Below are positions 28,186 to 36,519 of a stretch of DNA of 64,000 bases, piece after piece. Below the pieces are notes generated by a model. It was not told the origin of the DNA. It did no database searches and was given only the letters and a program-made list of their open reading frames with translations. Positions within the stretch are counted from its first letter, which is position 1. Every line of letters starts with the position of its first letter. The stretch covers positions 125,883 to 189,882 of the forward strand of contig JAEPOM010000005.1 of assembly GCA_017642885.1 (NCBI GenBank). The letters run 5' to 3'. The position numbers and the translations under genes were made by a program. Source of the stretch: Henriciella sp. (GTDB lineage Bacteria > Pseudomonadota > Alphaproteobacteria > Caulobacterales > Hyphomonadaceae).

Positions 28186-29397
28186 ATGGCGGTCTATGAC
28201 TATGTCGCCATTGGTGCCGATGGGAAGCGCGCGACCGGCGTCATTACGGCTGATTCAGCGCGATCAGCCCGCAAGGAATTGCGCTTGCGGCAACTGTCCC
28301 CGCTCGATGTCAAAGAGACGCGTCAAAAGTCGAACGCGAAAGCGGCGGGCCGCGGATCTCTGTCTGGCAGTGATTTGGTGCTGACAACGCGCCAACTGGC
28401 CATGCTAATCAAATCCGGGGCGCCCGTCGAAGAAGCGCTGGGCGCGATCGCCAGTGAAGCCGAAAAGCCAAGCACGCGGCGGACGCTGATGAGCGTTCGG
28501 GGCAGCGTGCAAGAAGGTTTTTCGTTCTCTGAAGCGCTCAGCCAGTCGGCGAAAGCGTTTCCGCCATACTATCGCGCGGTCGTATCCGCGGGTCAGTCAT
28601 CTGGCCGGTTGGGCGATGTCATGGAGCGGTTGGCGACGCATCTAGAGAAGTCGCGAAAGCTTAAGAACAAAATGCTCTCGGCTCTGATTTATCCGATCGT
28701 TCTGGCATGTGTTGCGATGCTGGTCGTCATTCTCTTGCTGATTTTTGTGGTGCCCGCGGTGATCGAACAATTCGAAACCCTGGGCCAGGAACTCCCGCCA
28801 CTCACCAATGCCGTGATTGCCGTTTCCGAATTCATGCGAGGATGGGGCCTAATCATTATTCCAGCGATCGGCCTGGGCATATGGATGCTGCGAGGCGCGT
28901 TTCAAACCCCCGCCGTCAAAATGCGTTGGGACCGCATCGTCTTGCGCCTCCCATTGCTCGGGAAAGTTATCCGCAGCGCCAACGCTGCGCAATTTGCCCG
29001 AACCTTTGCGACGCTCTCGAGCAGCGGTGCGACTGTTCCCGATGCGTTGGTCGCCGCCAAAGGCTCTGTCGGCAGTGAAGTCTTCCGGCAGGCCGCCGTC
29101 ACTGTCCGTCGTCAGGTGGAAGAGGGGCAGACGCTCAATCGCGCCATGCGGCAGACCGGAGTGTTTCCGCCCATGCTCGTCCATATGGTGGCAAGTGGCG
29201 AACGCGGCGGAGACTTGCCCGCAATGATCGACCGCGCAGCCGACTACATGGAGGAGGAGCTCGATAGCAATGCTACGATAGCGCTCGGCCTGCTTGAGCC
29301 GCTCCTGATCGTATTACTCGCCGGGGTCGTCGCCCTGATTGTTCTCGCCATCATGCTGCCGATCCTGCAGCTTAACACGATGGCTATTGGTGCCTGA
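28186..29397 (+). CDS. gspF: Type II secretion platform protein GspF
   Basis: Polytopic inner-membrane protein of the secretion platform. The 403 residues have two T2SSF domains (about 70-190 and 270-395) that share the pattern GAPVEEAL/GATVPDAL, VQEGFSFSEAL/VEEGQTLNRAM and SAGQSSGRL/ASGERGGDL. Three hydrophobic helices lie near 170-192, 220-240 and 370-395. It begins three bases after gspE. Confidence 0.95.
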   Translation: MAVYDYVAIGADGKRATGVITADSARSARKELRLRQLSPLDVKETRQKSNAKAAGRGSLSGSDLVLTTRQLAMLIKSGAPVEEALGAIASEAEKPSTRRTLMSVRGSVQEGFSFSEALSQSAKAFPPYYRAVVSAGQSSGRLGDVMERLATHLEKSRKLKNKMLSALIYPIVLACVAMLVVILLLIFVVPAVIEQFETLGQELPPLTNAVIAVSEFMRGWGLIIIPAIGLGIWMLRGAFQTPAVKMRWDRIVLRLPLLGKVIRSANAAQFARTFATLSSSGATVPDALVAAKGSVGSEVFRQAAVTVRRQVEEGQTLNRAMRQTGVFPPMLVHMVASGERGGDLPAMIDRAADYMEEELDSNATIALGLLEPLLIVLLAGVVALIVLAIMLPILQLNTMAIGA

Positions 29398-29408
29398 GGA
29401 AGAAGAAT

Positions 29409-29858
29409 ATGAAAAATCCAAAAACCCAGCGTCGCAACCGTCAACGCGGATTTACGCTCACGGAAATCATGGTGGTCGTTTTCATTATCGGTCTGCTTTC
29501 GACGGTCGTGCTGATCAACGTAACCGGCGCGATGAGCCAAGGCCGAACGACGAAGGCAGTGACTGATATCACGCGCCTGTCCGGAGCCTTGCAATCCTAT
29601 AATGGCGACATGTTCGCCTTCCCGACCGAACAGCAAGGTCTGGAAGCGCTAGTAAGCATTCCTGACAACGCGCCAGACGGCAATCGTTATCGACCAGGCG
29701 GATATATCCAGAAGCTGCCCAATGACCCGTGGGGTCGCCCGTACATTTATGAAGTGCCAGGTGAAGATGGTCGGCCTTATGACCTCTTTTCGCTAGGCGC
29801 GGACGGTCGTGAGGGTGGCGAAGAAGACAATGCTGATATCAGTATCTGGGATGTTTAG
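29409..29858 (+). CDS. gspG: Major pseudopilin GspG
   Basis: Main subunit of the T2SS pseudopilus. The 149-residue prepilin has a basic leader ending in Gly14, with cleavage before FTLTE (Glu+5 present) and the hydrophobic helix VVVFIIGLLSTVV. The C-terminal domain has YNGDMFAFPTEQQGL, LPNDPWGRPYIYE and DLFSLGADGREGGEEDN, matching the calcium-binding GspG fold. GAGGAAGA precedes the ATG. Confidence 0.97.
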   Translation: MKNPKTQRRNRQRGFTLTEIMVVVFIIGLLSTVVLINVTGAMSQGRTTKAVTDITRLSGALQSYNGDMFAFPTEQQGLEALVSIPDNAPDGNRYRPGGYIQKLPNDPWGRPYIYEVPGEDGRPYDLFSLGADGREGGEEDNADISIWDV

Positions 29859-29893
29859 ACGGGTTCTGCCTGTCGCATTGAAGGCATAATCCG

Positions 29894-30361
29894 TTGATCG
29901 CCGCGCACCGCCATATTGCTCAGAAAGGCATGACTCTTGTTGAGGTCATGACGGTGCTGTTCATTATCGGATTAACAGCAGGCATCGTCACTTTGACGTT
30001 GCCGCAGCGCCCAACCGAAGAGCAAGCGAGCGCGCAGGCTTTCGCTACCGTGCTTCGAAATGCGCAAGACCAGGCGATCTTTGCCGGACAACCTCTCGGG
30101 CTGCAGCTCACCGATCGCGGATACACTCTGGTTCAATGGCGGCAAGATGGATGGCGTCCTCAAGGACGACCAGTACTTCTACCACGCGCGATGGAAATCT
30201 CGGTAGAGACCGAAGAGCGCGCACGCCCTGACAGCTGGCCCGAGCTTGTCTTCGATCCCACGGGCATCGTTCAGCCGGCAGAGTTTCAGCTGCGGGCGCG
30301 TGGCGTACGCATTGATATCAGCCTTCTCGAAACCGGGGAGGTTGTGCTTGTCGAACGTTAG
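29894..30361 (+). CDS. gspH: Minor pseudopilin GspH (TTG start)
   Basis: Pseudopilus subunit of 155 residues. A short leader ends in Gly12 before MTLVE (Glu+5), followed by the helix VMTVLFIIGLTAGIVTLTL. The rest is a GspH/FimT-like beta domain. There is no in-frame ATG or GTG before the cleavage site; TTG at 29894 is the usable start, with GAAGG about ten bases upstream. gspI begins inside its 3' end. Confidence 0.9.
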   Translation: MIAAHRHIAQKGMTLVEVMTVLFIIGLTAGIVTLTLPQRPTEEQASAQAFATVLRNAQDQAIFAGQPLGLQLTDRGYTLVQWRQDGWRPQGRPVLLPRAMEISVETEERARPDSWPELVFDPTGIVQPAEFQLRARGVRIDISLLETGEVVLVER

Positions 30362-30779
30362 ACCTTCATCCCAGAGTGGCTTCAGTCTCGTCGAAACCGT
30401 AGCCGCAATGGGGATACTGGCCCTCGCAGCGATCCCGCTCTTACAAGTGACGACGGACGCCAATCGCAACGCCGCAAGCCTGGAGACACGTTTGCTCGCC
30501 CGCACAGTCGCGGAGAATGAGCTAGCACGCGCTATGGCATCCCGCACCGTCCTCGACGCCGGGATTGCCACCGGCCAGGTAGATCAGATGGGGCGGACGT
30601 TCGTCTGGACGCGGACCACCAGTCCAGCACAAATCGGGCAGCTTCAGAACTATCGCGTCGATGTGCGGCCGGACAATAGCGAACAGGTTTTGGCGAGCCT
30701 GATCAGCCTCAAATACATTCCCGCCAACCTTCCTGGAGACGTGGCTCCTCAAGGGCAATCGGAGGGCAGTGGTGGATGA
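30348..30779 (+). CDS. gspI: Minor pseudopilin GspI (TTG start)
   Basis: Pseudopilus-tip subunit of 143 residues with leader MSNVRPSSQSG cut before FSLVE. A hydrophobic helix follows and the domain has RTVAENELARAMA. The start is TTG at 30348, inside the last codons of gspH, because GGGGAGG lies six bases before it. Longer in-frame readings would bury the prepilin leader behind about 35 extra residues and are unlikely. It overlaps gspJ by ATGA. Confidence 0.9.
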   Translation: MSNVRPSSQSGFSLVETVAAMGILALAAIPLLQVTTDANRNAASLETRLLARTVAENELARAMASRTVLDAGIATGQVDQMGRTFVWTRTTSPAQIGQLQNYRVDVRPDNSEQVLASLISLKYIPANLPGDVAPQGQSEGSGG

Positions 30780-31399
30780 AGGCGGTCACGAAGCATCAAT
30801 CCGGATTTACGCTGGCCGAGACGCTGGTTGCGCTGTTCATTCTTGCGATGGTGTCAGCGGCTGGCTCTGCGCTGCTCATTGGCGCGACGACGACCAGTCA
30901 GCAGCTGCGGGACCAGGAGAAGATCACACGGCAACTTGATGTAGCGCAGCGTCTGATCCGGCAGGACATCATGGCGATGAGCGATCGGACGATCCGTCCG
31001 GTAGATGGTTTTTCCGATTCTTTCGGACTTGTCGGAGAACAGCCGCGCAGTGAGGAACCGTTTCTCCAACTTGTCCGAAGTGGATGGATCAATCCCGGGT
31101 ATGTCGAGCAACGCAGTGGACTGCAGGCCGTCCAATATGTCTTGCGCAATGGAAATCTTGTGAGGGAAGTCGGCCTTCGCCCCGACGCAACCGCGGGAAC
31201 GCCAATCTCCTCGCGCGTGTTGCTGAACAATGTCCGCACTGTCGACCTTGAGTTCGTTCGCGGGGATCAGTCCTCTGATTTTTGGCAAAGCGGCGGGGAA
31301 AATGGCGTCGATGTATTGCCGGATTTGATAGAGGTGACGGTGAGGTTCGAAAACGGAACCAGTCTGTCTCTCGCGGCCCTGTCCGGGGGGCGTGCATGA
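30776..31399 (+). CDS. gspJ: Minor pseudopilin GspJ
   Basis: Tip-complex pseudopilin of 207 residues. The leader MKAVTKHQSG is cleaved before FTLAE, with the helix TLVALFILAMVSAAGSALL. The C-terminal part contains LDVAQRLIRQDIMAMSDR and VEVTVRF-like GspJ features. It overlaps both gspI and gspK by ATGA, so the tip proteins I, J and K are translationally coupled. Confidence 0.93.
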   Translation: MKAVTKHQSGFTLAETLVALFILAMVSAAGSALLIGATTTSQQLRDQEKITRQLDVAQRLIRQDIMAMSDRTIRPVDGFSDSFGLVGEQPRSEEPFLQLVRSGWINPGYVEQRSGLQAVQYVLRNGNLVREVGLRPDATAGTPISSRVLLNNVRTVDLEFVRGDQSSDFWQSGGENGVDVLPDLIEVTVRFENGTSLSLAALSGGRA

Positions 31400-32388
31400 G
31401 GCGTGGAAGTGTTTCCGAACGCGGCGCCGCCTTGCTGACGGTGATGATGATCGTCGCGGCGATGTCCGTCGCAGCGTTGGCCGTGACCCAGGCTGTCACC
31501 CAGGCCACTGTTCGGTCTCGCGCGCTCGACGCGCAGGCACAGCTCGCGTTTTTCGGGGCCTCTGCAGAAGAAGTCGCAAAGGCGCGGCTGACAGAAATCA
31601 TCGGTCCGATTGGGAGCAAACTTGTATTGGGAATGCCAGGCCTCGGCGCGCCACAGACCATCCCGTTAGAGGATGGCGTGCTGATCGTGACCGTTCGCGA
31701 CACTTCCAACTGTTTCGATGTGAACAAGCTCACCATGCCCGGAGAGCGCGGCGGTTTTGCAGCAGATCCTGCTCAACAGGAGGCGTATGAAGCCCTTCTG
31801 ATCTCGCTAATCGAAGACGGATATGCGTCAGAGATGATCGCCCTTGTTTCTTCTCTGACTGATTGGATGGATGACAATACAGTTCCAGGAAACGGCGGCG
31901 CGGAGGATGCCTACTATCTAGGCGAAACGCCGTCCTATCGAACATCTGGTCAGAAGCTGAGTTCCCTGGACGAGTTGCGGGCCATTCGCGGCTACACGCC
32001 CGAAATATTCGCGCGTGTCCGACCGGTGCTCTGCGCGCTACCCGATGACGCACCGGGTCAGGTTCTCAACATAAATACGCTGGAGATCCATCATGCGCCG
32101 CTTCTACAGCAGGTATTCTCCAACGCATTAAAGATCGAGGATGCGCGAGATCTGATCGCGTCCCGCCCGACGACAGGATGGACTGCAGTCGAGGATCTGT
32201 TGGAAGATCCAATCGTGAAGGCTATTGATCCGACGCTGCTTCGCCTGGATCGCCTGGGTCTGGTCACAAGTCTTGTGGAAGTTTCAACCAATATATCCTA
32301 TCGCGGTTCAGACATGACCATGCGCTTTTTGTTTGAAATCCAGCCGGGCCGACCCATTCGAACGCTCCGCCGCGAGAGGATCGGCTGA
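31396..32388 (+). CDS. gspK: Minor pseudopilin GspK
   Basis: Large pseudopilin that caps the tip. The 330 residues have the leader MRRGSVSERG before AALLT. Position +5 is Thr rather than Glu, as is normal for GspK. The big extracellular alpha-domain contains SNCFDVNKL and LTDWMDDNTVPGNGGAEDAYY, with an acidic calcium-type loop. The start at 31396 sits in the ATGA shared with gspJ. A longer in-frame reading from 31282 lies inside gspJ and lacks a proper leader. Confidence 0.93.
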   Translation: MRRGSVSERGAALLTVMMIVAAMSVAALAVTQAVTQATVRSRALDAQAQLAFFGASAEEVAKARLTEIIGPIGSKLVLGMPGLGAPQTIPLEDGVLIVTVRDTSNCFDVNKLTMPGERGGFAADPAQQEAYEALLISLIEDGYASEMIALVSSLTDWMDDNTVPGNGGAEDAYYLGETPSYRTSGQKLSSLDELRAIRGYTPEIFARVRPVLCALPDDAPGQVLNINTLEIHHAPLLQQVFSNALKIEDARDLIASRPTTGWTAVEDLLEDPIVKAIDPTLLRLDRLGLVTSLVEVSTNISYRGSDMTMRFLFEIQPGRPIRTLRRERIG

Positions 32389-33557
32389 TGGCGCGCGTCT
32401 ACGCTCTCCTGCAACCTGACGATACGCTGCTATTTGCGCGGCCGCGCGGCAATGGCTGGGCCATCGGTGCAGACCGTAGCGGCGTTGATCCGCGCGGTAA
32501 GAATCTGACAGTGTTTCTGAGCGGCCTGGACGTGAGTGGTCATTCCGCACTGATACCCGCGCGCAACGAAAACGAAGCGCGCCGCGCGGCGCCTTATGCA
32601 ATAGAAGACGAGCTCGCTGAAGGCGTGGAGTCCAGCCATGTCGCGCTGTCTGATGCCGAGAAATCAAACCCGTCAGCGCCGCGCCGCATCAATGTCATAT
32701 CGACCGCTAGGCTGGATGAAGTGATCGCGTTGCTTTCCAGTCAGGGATTGGATGAAGCCGAACTGATTTCGGCGCATAGCCTGCTTCCCGATGGCGATGT
32801 TCTTTATGAAGCACCAGGCCTCGTGCTCGGGCGATTGGGCGACCGCACCTTTACGCTTGATGCCGGGTTTGGACGAGATGTACTGATCTCGCTAAGCGCT
32901 TCACATCCTGAAATTGAAATTCATGGCAAACATGTGGCCGAGGCTCTCGGGCGGTCGGCGCAGGAAATCGGCGCGAATTCGCTTGAAGCGTTTTTGGTTC
33001 AGCTCGCGACGTGGAACGAACAAAGCGATCGAGGCATTCGCCTGCGTCAAGGGGGGTATGAAGCCCGGCGACCAGTTGATTTGGAAGGGTTTGGTCATTG
33101 GAAATTGGCTGGCGCGTTGGCCGCGGTCGCCGCGTTGGGATGGTTTACCTCTATGGTGTTGGAGACGCGGGCCATGAACGCGCGCGCTGATCAGCTTGAA
33201 ACATTAGCTCAGGAGTTTGCTCGGATCGGATGGCCGGAGCTTGGCGGCGACGTACGGCAAGTCCTCGCGATCGTTGGGGGTGGTGACAATCCAGGCGAAC
33301 AATTTCCGGGAGTGCTTGATGCGAGCGCGGTAATCTACGATGGTCTCGCGCAAGTCGAAGGCAGCGAACTCAGAACCCTTAGATATGATCGCGCGCGTCG
33401 ACAGCTGACAGCCTCGATCGCATTTGAGACTTTTGGCGACGTTGATCGACTGACGACCATTCTCGGCGAGTCTGGTTTAATGGCTCGCTCCGGAGACTCC
33501 CGCCAAAGTGGAAGTCGCGTGATCGGCGACGTTACGCTGGAGGCGGGGTCGTCATGA
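32388..33557 (+). CDS. gspL: Type II secretion protein GspL
   Basis: Bitopic inner-membrane protein joining the GspE ATPase to the platform. The 389 residues have a cytoplasmic actin-like domain (about 1-235) and one transmembrane helix near 240-262 (LAGALAAVAALGWFTSMVL). A periplasmic ferredoxin-like domain has LRYDRARRQLTASIAFETFG. Sequence identity in this family is low, so order in the operon is part of the evidence. Start and gspK stop share one base (TGATG). Confidence 0.9.
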   Translation: MARVYALLQPDDTLLFARPRGNGWAIGADRSGVDPRGKNLTVFLSGLDVSGHSALIPARNENEARRAAPYAIEDELAEGVESSHVALSDAEKSNPSAPRRINVISTARLDEVIALLSSQGLDEAELISAHSLLPDGDVLYEAPGLVLGRLGDRTFTLDAGFGRDVLISLSASHPEIEIHGKHVAEALGRSAQEIGANSLEAFLVQLATWNEQSDRGIRLRQGGYEARRPVDLEGFGHWKLAGALAAVAALGWFTSMVLETRAMNARADQLETLAQEFARIGWPELGGDVRQVLAIVGGGDNPGEQFPGVLDASAVIYDGLAQVEGSELRTLRYDRARRQLTASIAFETFGDVDRLTTILGESGLMARSGDSRQSGSRVIGDVTLEAGSS

Positions 33558-34042
33558 GCGCCTGGTGGACATCCATGGCCCCGCGCGAGCGCCTCTTGAT
33601 CGCGATCGCTGGTATGCTGACCGTCGTGATTATCGGGTGGCAGTTCGTGTTGGTCCCGACCATGTCGGCGCGAGCGGAAGCCGAGGTCCGCTTGAACGAA
33701 GCCGACCGATCGGTTGCGCGTATTCAAGAACGATACGGTTTGCAACGTGCATTGGGGGCGGCGGCGCCAGCCAATGCGCGACCAACTTCGGCCAATATCG
33801 AAGATTTCAAAGCAGCGGTGACAGGTGCAGCCGGAACCGTCGGTCTATCGATTGCTAGATTGCAGGGTAATGACTCCACCAGCGTTCGACTGATTTTCGA
33901 AGATGTCGATCCGCGCCTCATTTTTGTCTGGCTGGAGAGCGTACAAGCTAATCATTCAGGCCAAGTCACCCGCTTTAACATGGAGCAGGCGGGAGGCGGT
34001 ATGGTGCGGGCCAGTGTCGATCTTGTTCCCGGAGGACTATGA
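33554..34042 (+). CDS. gspM: Type II secretion protein GspM
   Basis: Small bitopic partner of GspL, 162 residues. One transmembrane helix lies at about 15-37 (LLIAIAGMLTVVIIGWQFVL). A coiled-coil-prone stretch with an Arg/Glu-rich helix follows, then a periplasmic domain. It overlaps gspL by ATGA and gspN at ATGATG. Confidence 0.9.
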   Translation: MSAWWTSMAPRERLLIAIAGMLTVVIIGWQFVLVPTMSARAEAEVRLNEADRSVARIQERYGLQRALGAAAPANARPTSANIEDFKAAVTGAAGTVGLSIARLQGNDSTSVRLIFEDVDPRLIFVWLESVQANHSGQVTRFNMEQAGGGMVRASVDLVPGGL

Positions 34043-34791
34043 TGCGCAAATTCTTGATGCTGATAGTGTTCATTCTAGCCTTAATCGCTGGATTGTTCGC
34101 ATTCACACCGCTTGGATTCGTGCTCAATCAGTCCGGCGTCGGAAATATGGGTATCGGGTGGGCCAAGGTCGATGGGACACTGATGAAGGGCCGGATTAGC
34201 GGCTTTTACGCCGGAACCCAGCCGATTGGGGACGTCAGCCTGAAGCTGCGTCCACTTTCGCTGGTTACGTTGTCGCCATCATATGACGTTCAATGGGGTG
34301 GCGCAGGCGGGCAGGGTACTGCAACGCTGACGCTCTCGCGCAGTACTGTTACGGCCGAACAGATTCGCATGCGACTCGAAATCGGGGCGCTTGAAGGCCT
34401 TGAGCCTGCCGTGCGCGCAATGGGTGGAACCTTAGACGTCGATGATGGGGCATTTGAACTCACACGGACTGGATGTGAGACTGCAGCTGGAAACTTGTCG
34501 ACGACCTCATTGTCGACGCTGGCCTCGCAATACGGACGCCAATTCGGAGCAATATCGGGACCGATAAGCTGCGAGAGCGGATCGTTTAAGATCGCAATGG
34601 CAGGAGAGTCCGATGTCGGCGATCAGGTCAATATCGATGCACGAGCAAATATTCTGGGGGGTGGAGATTTCGCCACGCGCGTGAGAACCCAAGATACCCA
34701 ACTCATTCTCGCATTGACCCAGATCGGTTTTGTCCGCGAGAATGGGGAATTCGTGTATCGACAATCCCGAACGGTAGGACTGACTCAATGA
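34039..34791 (+). CDS. gspN: Type II secretion protein GspN
   Basis: Accessory T2SS component found in only some systems. The 250 residues have an N-terminal membrane anchor (about 3-25) and a mainly beta periplasmic part with VDGTLMKGRISGFYAG and SPSYDVQWGG, typical of the GspN family. Two Met codons in tandem can start it; GGAGG at 34031-34035 suits the second (34042) slightly better. It is followed by an ATGA overlap with a lipoprotein gene. Confidence 0.88.
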   Translation: MMRKFLMLIVFILALIAGLFAFTPLGFVLNQSGVGNMGIGWAKVDGTLMKGRISGFYAGTQPIGDVSLKLRPLSLVTLSPSYDVQWGGAGGQGTATLTLSRSTVTAEQIRMRLEIGALEGLEPAVRAMGGTLDVDDGAFELTRTGCETAAGNLSTTSLSTLASQYGRQFGAISGPISCESGSFKIAMAGESDVGDQVNIDARANILGGGDFATRVRTQDTQLILALTQIGFVRENGEFVYRQSRTVGLTQ

Positions 34792-35279
34792 TCCGTGTAC
34801 TCTCTCTCGCAATTGGATTGTCTTTCTCTCTGGTCGGATGTCAGTCCAACGCAGTGGACCCAGCTGAGGAGCGCGCCCGCCTGCTCGCCATGAAGCCAGC
34901 AATTGATAGCGTCCCGAGCTCCGCGCTTGGGCCGCAGGAGCTGCTGGTTGGCGAATGCGGTCTTTTCCTTTGGAGCCAAACCGATGTTTCCAAGTTCATC
35001 TTCTTCTCGAAGGCTTTGTCTGGCACCGCGGCTTTTGCCCAGGGAGAAATTCCGTTGGCGTTGACGCAGATCGGCGCCGGAGGAGATATATTTGGGCAGT
35101 TCAATACCAATATGAGCTATCTGACCGAAGACGGGCGTGAGCTCTCGCTTTCGATGGAGCCAGGTGAGATATTGGAAGGTGGCCAGCGGATCGCCAACGG
35201 TTTGATCAACGTTCGGGACAAACAAGGCTGGGACACAAAACTTCCAGTGCTCGGCGTGCGTGCCTGCAAACAGGAATGA
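34788..35279 (+). CDS. Small lipoprotein at the end of the T2SS operon (function unknown; possible pilotin)
   Basis: A 163-residue predicted lipoprotein I do not recognise. The signal peptide ends in LVGC with lipidated Cys18 and Gln at +2, which predicts outer-membrane sorting. The mature part is about 145 residues and mostly beta-prone. It has ELLVGECGLFLW, FIFFSKALSGTAAFAQGE and a C-terminal RAC. It overlaps gspN and the downstream RNase E/G-like gene by ATGA, so it is co-translated with the secretion genes. Small outer-membrane lipoproteins in T2SS operons often pilot the secretin (GspS/AspS), but this sequence shows no motif that proves it. An unrelated envelope role remains possible. 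Confidence 0.7.
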   Translation: MIRVLSLAIGLSFSLVGCQSNAVDPAEERARLLAMKPAIDSVPSSALGPQELLVGECGLFLWSQTDVSKFIFFSKALSGTAAFAQGEIPLALTQIGAGGDIFGQFNTNMSYLTEDGRELSLSMEPGEILEGGQRIANGLINVRDKQGWDTKLPVLGVRACKQE

Positions 35280-36313
35280 ACGTAGTCCGATATTCCAGAA
35301 TTCTCATTCATGACGCGCCCGGCGAACGCCGCGCCGTTCTGCTCGACGCGAGAGGGCGACCCTGCCGATTGTTTATCGAGCGTTGGGGCGGGGTTGGCGA
35401 GCCTGCGAGGTACGGGTCAGTGCACGAAGCCCGGTTGCGGGCGTTTGCTGATCCCATTGGTGGCGCGTTCCTGGAGCTGGAGAGTGGTGAAGAAGCATTC
35501 CTGCGCCTAAAGGACCCGAACGGTCTGACACAAGGCGCTCGGATGATCGTCGAAATCGTCAGCGAGGCGCGCGAAGATAAGCTCGCCCGTGCCGTCCAAT
35601 CCGCCAGTGAGCCGAACTGCAAGGATACCTGGACCAGCAGGCTTTCCGACTTCGATTTGTCTGAACTACCGCAGGAACAAGGAGATAACGAGGCCGTTGC
35701 GGCTGCGTTTGACGAAGCGCTCTCCCCCTCGATCACCATGCCTGATGGAGGTCAGCTCCACATTGATCGAACCAGAGCGCTGACAGCCTTTGACACAGAT
35801 ACATCCGGCCGCGTGCAGAAGGGCAGTGCTGGCGCGCGCGCGTTAGCAGTCAACAAGGATGCGGCCCGCGAAATGGCGCGTCAGGTAAGTTTGCGAGGCT
35901 TGGGGGGTAATTTGGTCCTCGATTGCGTGGCTCCGCTCAACAAGGCTGCGAATGAGCAACTCAAAGCGACGGCGGAGACTGCATTCAAAGCGTATGACAT
36001 TCCTGGCATCAAAGTCCTGAGGCCTTCCCCCCTCGGTTTGATGGAGGCGAGTGCGCCGTGGCGTTATGCGCCCATCGAGGACAGGTTGATGGCCATTCCC
36101 GGTGAAACCGAACTCTTGGATCTGTTCAGAGCAGTACAGCGCGAAGCTGCCGCTAATCCCTCTGCTTTGTTCGAACTGACGCTTTCCAAACCCGCGCGCA
36201 CGGCTTATCTCGACCGGCAGGCAGAAGCGAAGACAGAGCTGGCGCACCATTTTGGAGGCCGGGTCTCGATCGCGGAGACAGTGGCAGACAAGAGCGGGAT
36301 GCGGAAACGATGA
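35276..36313 (+). CDS. Short RNase E/G family protein
   Basis: A 345-residue member of the RNase E/G family, shorter than RNase G (about 490). It has an N-terminal region with an S1-like strand pattern (GAFLELESGEEAFLRL). The two metal-binding aspartates of the DNase I-like domain are kept, Asp173 in ALTAFDTDTSG and Asp216 in GGNLVLDCVAP. The family motif appears as PSPLGLMEAS. The CPxCxG zinc-link segment and the C-terminal small domain are missing, so tetramer assembly as in RNase E is doubtful. Similar short proteins stand beside yacG in other alphaproteobacteria. It may be an active RNase or a diverged RNA-binding protein. Confidence 0.78.
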   Translation: MNVVRYSRILIHDAPGERRAVLLDARGRPCRLFIERWGGVGEPARYGSVHEARLRAFADPIGGAFLELESGEEAFLRLKDPNGLTQGARMIVEIVSEAREDKLARAVQSASEPNCKDTWTSRLSDFDLSELPQEQGDNEAVAAAFDEALSPSITMPDGGQLHIDRTRALTAFDTDTSGRVQKGSAGARALAVNKDAAREMARQVSLRGLGGNLVLDCVAPLNKAANEQLKATAETAFKAYDIPGIKVLRPSPLGLMEASAPWRYAPIEDRLMAIPGETELLDLFRAVQREAAANPSALFELTLSKPARTAYLDRQAEAKTELAHHFGGRVSIAETVADKSGMRKR

Positions 36314-36495
36314 GTAAGAAGAAATGTCCGGTTTGCGAAACGCGGATGATGAGCGCGGAGTTCAAACCATTCTGTACGAGACGCTGTGCGGATGTCGACC
36401 TGTCTCGTTGGCTGAAGGGCAGCTATGCCATTCCTGGCAGTCCATCAGACCAAGCGGACGAGGTTCCTGGCGCTCCGGATCCATCTGACGCTTAA
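36310..36495 (+). CDS. yacG: DNA gyrase inhibitor YacG, zinc-binding
   Basis: A 61-residue protein with a single four-cysteine zinc site: Cys6, Cys9 (CPVC), Cys22 and Cys26 (FCTRRC), followed by the conserved DLSRWLKGSYAIPG. The E. coli homologue binds GyrB and blocks gyrase binding to DNA. It overlaps the RNase E/G-like gene by ATGA and is the last gene of the long gsp transcript as seen, 24 bases before a convergent gene. Confidence 0.93.
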   Translation: MSKKKCPVCETRMMSAEFKPFCTRRCADVDLSRWLKGSYAIPGSPSDQADEVPGAPDPSDA

Positions 36496-36519
36496 TCGCA
36501 CCATTTGATACAAGAACGA

